This document shows positions 8,576 through 19,114 of a stretch of 24,965 bases of DNA, piece after piece. Source of the stretch: Suillus spraguei (Eukaryota > Basidiomycota > Agaricomycetes > Boletales > Suillaceae); NCBI GenBank assembly GCA_016800925.1, contig JABCPU010000827.1:1-24965 (forward strand), written 5' to 3'. How positions within the stretch are numbered: the stretch's first letter is position 1; each line of letters opens with the position of its first letter. The notes under the pieces are model-generated. The model worked only from the letters and a program-made list of their open reading frames with translations. It was not told where the DNA came from and searched no databases. A program made the translations under genes and the position numbers.

Positions 8576-10503
8576 ATGTTCTATCACGCTATCGCGAAGG
8601 GGAAGAAGCCCTTTCAGGCGGCATCTCATGTTATCACGAACAGTTCTTCTACTCTTTTTTCACGCGTCTTTGTCAAGCGTAGAATCAGTCTATCAGGAAC
8701 TGTGCGCTCACTCAAGCGGGGTGCATTGAGACGATCGCTTTCAACTAGAACCAGTATTCCTCCAGAAGCTGCACCACCACCACCACCACCACTAAGCTCG
8801 CATGGCGTTCCACTCTACAGTATGCTTTTTTGTGAACAAGAGAGTACATGTACATCTGACCTCGCCGAATTTAGGACGTCTTATGTTGGCGTGGACAAAA
8901 ACACCAAACAAAATGGTACCCGCTTCCCTTGGCCGTTGGGGCCATCCTCCTCGTCGTCATCCAATACCGCAAGAAAGTAGCACTTGCAGAGAATGAGGTT
9001 CATGTCGATGATGAAGGTCGTGAAATTATCAAGCTCAAAGGTCCATGGCATGTGCGTGTCACCGATTAGTTATCGAATCATGTTTATTAAACTAGTCTCG
9101 TGCAGGTCCACGTAATAGGCGCTCTTCCACTCCGAAACATGTCACGCATCTGGGGCTATATGAACTCACTCGAACTGCCAGTTTGGATACGGCCTTACGG
9201 TTTCCGGCTCTATGCATATGTTTTTGGCTGCAACCTGGAGGAAATCGACCCTGATGATCTAACGCAATATGCCAGCCTGGGTCAATTTTTCTACCGAAAA
9301 CTAAAACCTGGCGCTAGGCCCATAGACAATGCTATCCTTGTGAGGGTTTATCTCTATTCAAGAGCTTTCATTTAAAGGTATTACAGGTCAGCCCCGCCGA
9401 CGGTACCGTTTTACATCTCGGAACTATTGAGAATCTTCGAGTGGAGCAAGTCAAGGGAATCACCTATTCATTGGATGCTCTCCTCGGCGTGGAACGTTCA
9501 GATCTAGCAAGCCCAACTTCGACGGTAATCGAATTTCCAGACCGAGAAATGTCTCACGTGACAGACCAAGAATTTGCTAATGTGAACGGCATCGAGTATA
9601 GCTTAGACCAACTCCTGGGTGCATCCACACCTTCTACTCCGGGTACCGTAACACCTCCAAGCCCTACAACTCAATCCGCCTCTGAGGAATCATCTTCTGT
9701 GCCAAAGAAATTTGGTGAGCAGATTGATGCGTCTGTGGAGCATCCAGGATCACTCCAAGAAACTATCGCGCATGATGCCTCCGTTGCTCGCGAAATGGGC
9801 CTTAGACCTTCAATTGAGCGGAGGAGAAGCACTTCGGGCACAAGCGTTAAAGAAGGCAATGCACTTTACTTCACTGTCATCTACCTCGCTCCGGGCGATT
9901 ATCACCGGTTCCACAGCCCCACTGCTTGGGTAGTGGAGAAACGGCGCCACTTCGTTGGTAAGTCCTCGTGGACATTTTTCGTGTACTGCTGATCGCACGT
10001 GGCTTCAAGGTGAACTCTTCTCCGTTTCCCCGTGGATGGCAAAGCGGCTGCAAAACCTCTTCGTTCTGAATGAAAGAGTCGCCCTTCTCGGTCGATGGAA
10101 ATTTGGTTTCTTCGGTATGATCCCCGTTGGTGCTACTAACGTAGGCAGCATCAAGATCAACTTTGACACTGTATGTATTATTATTCCATTGATATAACAA
10201 GTGCAGTTTATGCTGATATCGTACTTGAAGGCTCTTCGCACTAACGTCCGAGGCAGACCCCCTCCTCCCGGGACTTATAACGAGGCCGTTTACTCAGCAG
10301 CGTCTCCTATCCTTAACGGCCAACCGTTGACTGCCGGTGAAGAGATGGGCGGATTCTGCTTGGGAAGCACCATCGTGCTGGTTTTCGAAGCCCCAAAGAC
10401 GTTCGAATTCACCCTCAAAGCTGGGCAGAAAGTCAAGGTTGGAAACCGCATCGGTGGCGTGCCCCATGATTCTGGGGCGGCTCACAAAGTGAAGACCGAC
10501 TAG
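8576..10503 (+). CDS. PSD1: Phosphatidylserine decarboxylase, mitochondrial (PSD1 type)
   Basis: It converts phosphatidylserine to phosphatidylethanolamine at the mitochondrial inner membrane. Proposed exons are 8576-8819, 8875-9051, 9106-9339, 9387-9957, 10010-10170 and 10231-10503, about 552 residues. The N-terminus is Arg-rich with no acidic residues early, as in a mitochondrial presequence, then a six-proline run and a membrane segment ([14 protein letters not shown]). The core shows [35 protein letters not shown] (catalytic Asp), [11 protein letters not shown] (His) and LGST at 10360-10371, where self-cleavage before Ser makes the pyruvoyl group. All catalytic motifs are present. Exon 2 carries one base too many: the frame that follows the splice at 8875 must shift within the AAA at 8906-8908 to give TKWYPLP. 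Either a base-call error or a disabling insertion; I favour error, since the gene is important and otherwise clean. The acceptor at 10230 was chosen over 10206 because it avoids eight unexpected residues. Convergent with OPT. Confidence 0.93.
8772..8792 (+). repeat. CCA trinucleotide run in PSD exon 1
   Basis: Six consecutive CCA proline codons lie in frame between the presequence and the membrane segment of PSD. This is a likely length-variable microsatellite inside the coding region. Confidence 0.8.
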
Positions 10504-10669
10504 ATGTTCGCGAACCGCAGTCGCAGACGATCTACATTAACGTATCTTATGACGATGACGAATGTTTATGATACCCTCGCATAGACTACCCTCATCATAA
10601 ATGATAGTTGCAACGGTGTGTCATTATGCGGGAATGTAGTACAAGACTATATTATACAACAAGCTAAGT

Positions 10670-13600
10670 CTACATTTTAAGCACAGAAGATCCAGTGGCT
10701 ACCAAGATCCTATACTGGGACTGAGTTTGCTTGTCAATGAAACGGAAGTGAACAACTAACAAGTTAACGTACCCGAATGTTTCTGAGCCCTGTAACTGGC
10801 GAACCGGAGTGCCCATACCATCAGCTGTTGTATTAAATACCTTGATAGAACACATTAGTTGTTTGAACTGACAGTTTAATGGAGAGCTTACCGTGTTGCC
10901 CCACCAATGTTGCAATCTCTCCCCAATCTGATGAAATTGTTTGAACATTTGTCAGCAACTGTGGTAACATTTTACTTACCGACCCATTTTCCGGATATTG
11001 CAATCTGTCCACCGGTAAATGATAGCTAGAGTTGTGATCAAGTGGACTCACACGAAAAATATGAAGATTACAGAAACAGCTAGTCCGGCATCCAGTGCTG
11101 CCGACAAGACATCTATGTAACTCTCGTCATACGGCGCGAATAGTGCCGATAATCCACTTACAATTGTATTTTGTCCACCATGCAAAATTGCGCCTGTAAA
11201 ACGGCATCAGAAGGCGCTGTAGATGCTTTCAAACGGGAAACAAACCTTCGTATAACGTACTGGAAGATGAAACCGACAAGCCTGCAGTAGATCGGTGAGT
11301 CAATGCACCACATGACAAACGCTGCGCACGCACGCCCACGGTACATAATTGAGCGCAGAAGCCGGGGGAATCCTGAAGGTGCCGCTAAATATTAGAGGGC
11401 TATGGTGTATGATGTCATGATGTCCGAAGGAATGATGCCATGAACTTACAAACTAGTCAAAGTGTCAATCAGTCGGCAGTTTTGGTCGAGATAATAACCC
11501 ACTTCATGTATCGTATCAAACTGTTTGGATACCGCTTCATCGCCAGCCAACCCATAATAGGGCTCACCGTTCCAATGATGAAGAACACCAACACGGCTAG
11601 AAGTGTGACTGTAACGTCTCTATTGTTAAGCCAGTAATGGGGACATACAACTGCAAGAGGACATTCGGTCCCAATGAGGTTTAAGGGTATAGTGGTGACT
11701 TACTGATACAATTGCCCGGAACCAAACAAACGTTCTGGGCCGATTACACCTATTCGTCAGAGTCAATTCACCCTTCCCGAGGCACCAATCTAATGAACGT
11801 ACCCCAGAAGATGGATGCAGTGCCAAATACCTCCGTGCTAGGACAGGTGAAACTACGCGGTGTTGAGTATAGATACTATACTGAATATTCAAACATACCC
11901 GTCTTTTTGAGTACTACTACACATGTCTCTATAATAAACTCAGCCTCATCAAACGGTCACCAACATTGACACTTACGGTATGATAGAGAACATCCACGAT
12001 TGAACGCCCAATTGCGCAGTTCCAGCGACTATCGTAGCCACAATCTGACACCAGAACATTTTTCGAGGAGGGATTTTCATGTAGTGACCAAGCTTGAAGT
12101 CGGACGTAAATATCAGGGCTTGAGTCATAGTCTACGAGCGTCAATACACCAAAAAACTGGAGGATATGGTACACACAATATAGCCGAAGGTCTTAAACAG
12201 CATCATTGCTACCGGTTTGCCAGGTAGCGAATATCTGAATAGCAAGCTATCAGATGGATTGATGCTATGGACCAGCGTAGACTTACCCAATAATCAGCTC
12301 TGTGATTACGCTAGGATATATTTTAGTTATGACAAGTTTACATCCATGATCATGTGACGTACTTCAACCCAACTTGCTGATTGGTGATTGCCTGTATCAT
12401 ACCGCATGGAATCACATAGGTAAAGGCTTAAAGGCACATGGACGTTCATACAATAACACCTTGAGATCTTGACAACTCACCGATCAAAAGCGCTATGACA
12501 AAAGCCCAAACTGGCATCTCTGTAGGCCAAATTTCGATGCTGATGACACCCAATGCAAACATGAAAGCGAATAGAGACAAATACCACCTGGTACGATTGA
12601 GTTAGAATCCCTGTTGGGATTTTTTTTGACATTACCATTCTGGAACTTGTGGGTATCGATTCATAAGGCGAGCATGAATGTCAGCCTGTTCCCCGAGTGA
12701 CCGTCGCGCTTGATACCAAATTTGCTTCCGAAAATGAATATAGCAGTGAACGATAGTCGCTAAGACATTTCTGTCAATCTGTGTCATAGCTACAGTGCAT
12801 ACTTCCTTACCAGTAATGGAGGCAAACGAGAGACTAATGAAAAAGGGGTTGTTTAATAGAAGACAAGATCGATTACCAAGTGGTGAGCTTACCCATAAGA
12901 CATCACGAACGTTGTTCTGTTATCGAGGTGGGTATATTACCAGAGCCAAGAGTGTGACTACTTACGGAATAAATATTGGACTGTACTCCTTGTATGCTGT
13001 CGCGTTGAAAGTGCCTTCTGAAGTTAATATCCGGGTGACGTTGTATGTGTTCTGCGTGTTGTCGAAAGAGGTCCTTGATGAAATGCTAGCAAGGATTAAG
13101 CTGACATCATGTAGGGGAGAGACAGCGATTAGACGAACGGCATGTATAGAGAAAACCAGGTATTTTTAAACTACGAAGGAGTCAACTCGTCGGGTGTGAA
13201 ATATTCGCGGATTACTCACATATAATATAGGTGTTACTATCCCTAGGATAATGGTTCAATAACCAGTCAAAAAAATGCCTCGTACTCACAATAGAAAATT
13301 ACAAAGCCAATAATAACGTTCGCTGTTGCCCACCCTGATGTTGACGGGAATTAGACTGAACATTAAGGAGATACGTGAAGGCTTACAAGGTGTGGCTAGT
13401 GGTGACCCATTATATCTGGACAACCAAGCTTAGAATGCCAATAAAGTAGGAACAACTGAGAGCATACGCAATTTGGGCCCAGTCAAACGTTATCACAGAC
13501 ATTCCCTGAATTAAAATTCTAAAATCATGATAGGAAGTAAGCAACCATCAACATACCATACCGTGGACGTAGCTAGTTCTGTCAGCACGCGGTACATAAT

Positions 13601-15018
13601 CTTTTAGTGAACAAAAAGACGTACCCAAAGAGCTGTGAAACAACTAGGTGTTCTGCGTGAGAGACGGATCATGTGTCAGTGGTTCGATACTCACCAGGAT
13701 CGTCAGGCCAAATCCATGTTACCCAAGAAAACCACGAAAGGGCCATGACTGTGCAAAAAAAAAAATGACAAAACAAGGTCGCGATAGGGAATATGCCTTA
13801 CACAGGTAACCAGGGAAAAAGTCTAGTACATTAAAAAGTTAAATTAGACAGAGAATCGGAGCTAGAGGAAATACATACACCACAAGAATGCGCTTGTGAA
13901 AACATAGACGAAGAAGCGTTCTCGGCTTAAGCCGCCTAATTGTCCGATCCCAGCATACTGCTCGGAGTGAAGAGTATTAAAGAGTGCACAGCTGACGAGA
14001 GTCGCGGGCCAGATCATGCTTGGAGGCGATACAAGAAACCGTCGTGTGATTCCCCCGGTGGAGAAACCCATTAGTTGTGTTGACATCACCAAAAACCACT
14101 GATCTGGCGGGAACAGTTCATGAGCATGCGTTCAATCTTGATAAGGCGATATGGAAGACGAACAACTGAAATTGAATTTCTGATTATAGAAAACTCTTTG
14201 CACGGCGATGATGTCCGTCTAATTTTGGTGCTTTGAATGCATGCTTTGTGATACTTCGGGAAGGACTTACTGCATAAGCAGATGTCGCACCCACCGAAGC
14301 CATGATCTATTGTGGGCGGGTGGTGGTAACACAACAATAATAAGGTTTTAAAGAAGGAACTCACTGTTATCAGCACGTGCTCTTTGATAGTGAAGGGACC
14401 AGGATTTAGTGAAATCCCAAAGACCTTTTTTCGAGGAAGATAAGCGGCACAGACACGGCCGATTGGAAACGAGAGTAGCTGAGCGACTATGCCAGTGATG
14501 GGTACGCTGGGATAGCGGAAGAAGAAAAACTGGTTAACACCAGGCATGATGATTGCCCAGGCCAAGCCTAACACCCATACACGGAGGGTTGTCACATCTA
14601 TGGACGGATCGTCTGTGTTTGCGACAGCAGAACGAACCTCTGGATAGGGCGATTCGTCGTCAAATTCTGTGTCATGTGCTGCTGCAGGGTCGAGGTTCGG
14701 GTCGTCAAAGTCCGCTCTATTATTGATGGGAGTCTGTACAAGTTTCATTTCAAATTCAAGGATGACTGCATAACGCGCGAAAGGAAGACGTACAGTGAAT
14801 GCAGAAGCTGAGAGCTCCGTCCGACTTCATAAATATTGGGTATCTGCAAGGTGTTCTGACACAGAAAACTCACTTGGTGAACTTAAGGGTTGCACACGGT
14901 TGTTAACCTGTTGATCCTCAGTAGCCTCACTCTCGACGTTGGCAGAACTCTTTGAATTGACTCGGAGAAGTTGCAAAGGGAATGCAGCAGATTCAGAGAC
15001 GAACTCTGTGGACATCAT
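10670..15018 (-). CDS. Oligopeptide transporter, OPT family, about 30 exons
   Basis: A plasma-membrane proton-coupled importer of small peptides by family. From 14748 the minus strand gives SPYPEVRSAVANTDDPSID, VLGLAWAIIMPGVNQFFFFR, the family motif LNPGPFTIKEHV, then across small exons TDIIAVQRVFY, MGFSTGGITRRFLV, FFPGYLFMALSWFSWVTWIW, VITFDWAQIAYNGSPLATPWW, NTYNVTRIL, YVIPCGMIQAITNQQVGLN, VITELIIGY, LIFTSDFKLGHYMKIPPR, GVIGPERLFGSGQLY, LNYVPWALVGFIFQYVIRRR, NFAWWTKYNYVLSAALDAG and HWWGNTV. Nearly all junctions are 45-60 bp GT-AG introns; several exons are under 30 bp. An upstream ATG exon at 15018-14865 probably supplies a cytosolic N-terminus, but I could not fix its junctions, so the start is either 15018 or 14748. 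Near 12765 one junction is out of phase by a base. The last exon is ambiguous: canonical splicing ends at 10670, whereas one G fewer near 10776 would end in the family-typical FGSW at 10699. Confidence 0.9.
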
Positions 15019-15417
15019 GCAGGAGTTGGAGGGGAGCGTTTGTTTGATGCAGGCTTGAGAGTTTTCACACTGAAAGTGTAATTATGGAAGGCACTGGTAG
15101 CAATTGATAAACTAGGACCTTTATTAGTGCACTGGTATTACCTCCACATTCTAGTCGAATCTTCCCACATAGGAAACACGTCTTGAAGTGGTTGGTCACA
15201 AGACATACAATCGACAATGGTACTTGCCAAGTCGTAAATTGAGTAAGTACTACAAATTAAAAGAAATCACATTGTTGTGATCGATGACGGTTCACCGTCA
15301 TGTGAATGCAATGACCGGTGACCCCTTGGGATATCGCAGACTCCTACAAAGTAAATACTTTGTGGTACGCATTATAACAGGTACAGATAAATGTGCAGTG
15401 ATCATAGTGTCGGAGCA
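15019..15417. other. Intergenic region, ORC5 3' flank and OPT 5' flank
   Basis: About 400 bp between two genes on the minus strand, so it should hold the OPT promoter and the ORC5 terminator. The notable content is a tandem pair of dyads at 15266-15301 (separate entry). No small gene is supported. Confidence 0.5.
15266..15301. promoter_or_regulatory. Two adjacent perfect dyads, possible regulator sites
   Basis: ATCACA-TTGT-TGTGAT (15266-15281) is followed two bases later by ATGACGGT-TC-ACCGTCAT (15284-15301). Both are perfect inverted repeats with short centres. They sit about 250 bp upstream of the possible OPT start at 15018. The second contains TGACG/CGTCA half-sites of the kind bound by bZIP factors. 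The regulatory role is inference. Confidence 0.35.
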
Positions 15418-17368
15418 CTACATTGGGTCCCACATGAGATCGTTCAGTGGTACCTGCAAGTCCTTGGCAAGTGCCCCTGCTACCCAAAATGAAATCCCGC
15501 ATTTATACATAGGCGGTCCTTCTAGTTTCTCTACAGCAGTCGTGCGGTGTAGAGCACGCATGGACGTAAGCTCAGTGATCTTGGGAATGTAGGATCAGAC
15601 AGGATTGACACGGGGGACAAGGCGTGGCACTTACAGCGGCGTAAACGTGCACTCGCCCCAATTCCATGTCGGTGTGTTCCCCTGGAAGTTCAAAGTAAGG
15701 TTCGTGAGGCCGATTCTCAACATCATTCTCTTCTAGGAGAGCACCAAGAATTGCGAGAAGTCTATCCAGTGGGAATACTAAAGGGCCAAGTAGTCTTTGT
15801 GAAACCTGTGATTTGCCTTTAAATTACATACAGTGTGAAGTAAACATGAATGTACCTTTGCAACAATTGTTTGCGCCCCAGCCTTCTTTGGCGACGCAGA
15901 TTTCCGACGTCGCCTTTTCTGCTTATCTGCACCGCGACCGAACATTCGCATGTCACTCTTGGCAGGATTTGTCGAAGCGAGGAACGCCGCGAGCAAAACG
16001 AATTTGGACATCCGTGGTAGGTGGTCAACAACGATGCTTCCTTCCGCATTTGGTTGACATTGTACCTCTTCTGATGCGTGCATGTCAATGTCATTGGCTA
16101 ATGCCCAGTCCGTAGCATTGGTCAAGCGTGGATAGAGTACATCAAGTGCCGCCGTCAGAGAAGGGGTGAAGAACTTGAGCAGTCTCATGCGGCCGTCGGA
16201 AGCAGGGAGGGTCAATTCATTACATGTTCCGTCGGAATCTGAGTCTCCGTCCGCATTAGCTTCGCTTTGTTCCTGCAACACAGGCTTGACGAACCCAGGC
16301 CATCGTGCAGCGGCGATATACTGCAGTTCCTGGATATCATTTGTGTAGAGAGAGCAAACATTGTAGACGTGCTCCACATATTGTTCGTACAGCGGTAGCA
16401 GCGAGGGATGATACGTCTTATCCTGTGTGCCTGCATGTGCCTGTGTTATGGACGTAGAACGAAACTCAAAAATAAGGCTATCAATTGTATCTGAAGAGAC
16501 GCCAATGACCCTGAGATCATACTAATCGGATATACATGATTGGATACTCACCCTGTTTGCTTGGGGGGTCGATATCAATGAAGTAGGGATCTGGGGATGC
16601 ACCAAGAGGGGGCTTGATATCCTCCCATCGCGCAGAGGACAGAAAGATGGTCGTTATCTTCACCTGTGACTGCAAGCACATATTGTCAGTCGATGTTTGC
16701 CCTTGGGACGTGAGATGCAAAGTTCAGTAAAACGAGACCAGACCACTTACCAATTCTGCGAGACGTGTGAGAGGAACGATAAGGTCTGGGAGGTTGTCCT
16801 TCAGCCTTTCGGCTCTCTCGACGAGGAGCACCATCGTCGGTTCCTCATCTACCATTCTACCGTTTCCTCTAGCTTTTCCTTCCCAAGATTTGTCACATAA
16901 ATTCCGGAGTCCATGTAAAAAGCTGTCGATACTGTCGTTGTATCGTTTCCCATCCTCACCCGGCCAATTCCTACACCCATTCTCCCAGGCTACTTCCCAT
17001 CCTGCGAGTGCGTTGAGTACGGTATCATACAACAACCGCGCCGTAAAGCAAGCGGTCGCGTTTATGTGCGCAAAACGCGTAGAAGGACAGTCTCCACTGT
17101 TGCGATAAATCTGATCGAGCAAGGAGGCTGTGATGCGCGGATTGTGACGGTCGGTGATGTACAAGAACGGAAGGGCGAAAGATGATGTTACACTCGTGAT
17201 ATGCGAGACAAACTTTTCGTAGCCAGGGAATTGTTCAAAGAGCCGAGATAGTGAGTTGGCTTGATCCAAGGCCATTGCTATACCATGAACGCTAAGTCGC
17301 AAGCAACGTTTGTGCAATACTCCTTCGGTAAATGATGGTTGTTTGATCTTGCGGTTGCTGACTAACAT
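15418..17368 (-). CDS. ORC5: Origin recognition complex subunit 5
   Basis: A component of the six-subunit complex that marks replication origins and loads the MCM helicase in the nucleus. Five minus-strand exons, 17368-16751, 16669-16552, 16490-15856, 15805-15635 and 15579-15418, join in phase to a 567-residue protein with no frame error. The N-terminal AAA+-like region shows FEQFPGYEKF, a strand before the loop (LPFLYITDRH), FAHINATACFTARLLYDTVLNAL, YNDSIDSFLHGLR, and a Walker-B-like strand MVLLVERAERLKD before LPDLIVPLTRLAEL. No clear Walker A lysine motif is visible, though LYITDRHNPRITAS occupies that place. The C-terminal third carries MSKFVLLAAFLASTNPAKSDMRMF, a basic stretch KQKRRRRKSASPKKAG, RLLGPLVFPLDRLLAIL and the end LAKDLQVPLNDLMWDPM, typical of ORC5. 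The start at 17368 gives the longest frame; a later Met before ALDQANSLSRLFEQ is an alternative. Confidence 0.95.
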
Positions 17369-17854
17369 GGGTACCGGCTATCCAGATACCCAATACCAAA
17401 CCGTTTAACAAGTCTCACATGTATGCACTAATTTAGGAGATGGCATATCATGAAGGAATGAAAGTCATGTCCAAGATTTACTAGAGGGGCGGCAGTAATA
17501 ACTATATACTTATTCTGCAAGTCAGGATGCGACTATTTATAGTACGCTATAGCAGGCTATATACGCATGCGTGAATGTCTCGACGTACCCGGCGCACACG
17601 CCATATAAGCCCTACTAGGACCATCAGAGCGGGGCGTGCATAGAGGGGAACAATATATGTACATAGTAGTTCGTGGTTGGAAGTTCGAAGCGTACGAATG
17701 TGATGTTGTTACGTAATATGAAGTATCGAGCGAACCGGTCATCTCAATTCTGCAGGGTATCTCTCCCACGCTGTCCCTTTAAAACCGTCCAATAGGCCGC
17801 AGCGCAAATGAAGACAGATGTATTTACTGGGCATAAACCAAATATTAACCATTG
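17369..17854. other. Intergenic region, ORC5 promoter side
   Basis: About 485 bp between the ORC5 start and the 3' end of the 7-helix membrane gene, both minus strand. It should contain the ORC5 promoter. The strand holds scattered TATA-like and palindromic AT segments (17500-17670), but nothing I can name. The 70-residue frame at 17557-17769 has no family features. Confidence 0.4.
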
Positions 17855-19114
17855 TCACGCCGCTGTGCACACTATAACATCTGTCGTCTTCTCTGAATCA
17901 GCATACACCCGAACAATATCCTGCTCTGGTATTTGTTCATTGTCGGTCATCTCTGCCAAGTCAGATACAGTCCCTGAGAATGCTATGGCTGTAGGCATTG
18001 CGGGAGTTCGGGTCGACCATTCGTGTGTAACTGCCCGCCCCCGTGCAACACGAATGATGATAAACAATTGGGCAATGCCCTGTAATAACTAGAATCAGGG
18101 ACACAGGTAACCTAGATTTTGTTTGCTTACCTGTATTTTACCAATAGACAGGAAACATAGAGTGGTGAGACCATTAGAATACGTAGCAAAGGCAACTATG
18201 AAAACAATAGCGAAGACAGTGTATAACACTGCAGACTCGACGACCATGAGGGCGATGGTGTTGTATGATCTCGAATCATATTGGGCTATGACCTTCTTCA
18301 TACGCCCTCGCATGACAAATAAGCGACATATCACGAGAACAGTATAAATCACGGTGAGCCCCACTTCGATACAGAGGTAGGCAAGCTCTATGATAATGTT
18401 GTAAAATGTGATACCAGTGCTCGCCTCGACCAGGACGAAGATGGAGCATGCTGCACAAGATGTTAGCGATTGGTGTTGATTTGTGAATAATGGACTGCAC
18501 CGATCATGGCAACATAGAGTGTGATCATCGGGACCATCACCCATCTTGACCAATTCCATATCACAAAACATCGGTGGAGCTAAGTATTTCAGGCATCAGT
18601 CTAGATGCAGGCAATCTGGAGAATAATTAAGCTCACGAGCAGAGCTTGCATGAACCATTCCTGAATGTGACCACTAGATGGGGTGTCAATACTAGAGGTC
18701 TGGACGGGGAAGGACACTTACGTGGCAAGTGCTATAAAGTTGATACGATAACTCATGTAGTCCTCGATTAGTGCGAGCGGACCACCAGGCGCATCACGAA
18801 GATCAATCCATATCATCTCTGTATACCTTGCGTTCATGCCAAAGCTTATCGTCCCCAATGCGAATGTAATAAAGACATAGAAAAGAAGCACGCGACGATG
18901 ATTCGCAATTTTTTCCCCATATCGAGGCCGTTGCATGAGAGCAATCCAGGCTTGCACTGTAAGGAGAAAGAATATGCCTGTTGCAGTACAATAGTCAACT
19001 TCCGGAGCGTCGCGTGTCAGCCGAAACATACCGTAGCACACACCCAATAACATCATTCCATTGAGGCGAAATCTTTCAATGGAGAGATTTGGTCTGTGGG
19101 GTGTAGGATGACAT
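17855..19114 (-). CDS. Seven-helix membrane protein, Agaricomycete family, copy A
   Basis: Function unknown. Six minus-strand exons, 19114-19032, 18977-18722, 18673-18637, 18579-18501, 18450-18131 and 18079-17855, make about 332 residues. Hydrophobic segments: GMMLLGVCYGIFFLLTVQ, RVLLFYVFITFALGTISF, INFIALAT through EWFMQALL, WVMVPMITLYVAMIACSIF, IELAYLCIEVGLTVIYTVLV, ALMVVESAVLYTVFAIVFIV and the stretch through GKIQGIAQLFIIIRVARGRA. Conserved family landmarks are MQRPR, MIWIDLRDAPGGP, FVIWNWSRW and ARGRAVTHEWS. The C-terminal tail of about 60 residues is hydrophilic and acidic, presumably cytosolic. All junctions from 19032 onward are in phase. The first exon has one base more than copy B, so translation from the ATG at 19114 goes out of frame near 19090; the real start may be the Met at 19056. 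The topology resembles a receptor, but it is not the STE3 pheromone receptor family. Confidence 0.8.

Noticed and set aside
16166..17108. Plus-strand frames opposite ORC5
   Set aside because: Antisense to exons that read cleanly as ORC5.
17855..19114. STE3 pheromone receptor
   Set aside because: The protein has about seven helices, but the MQRPR, WIDLRDAPGGP and ARGRA motifs belong to a different Agaricomycete membrane family, and no pheromone precursor (CAAX end) is visible nearby.
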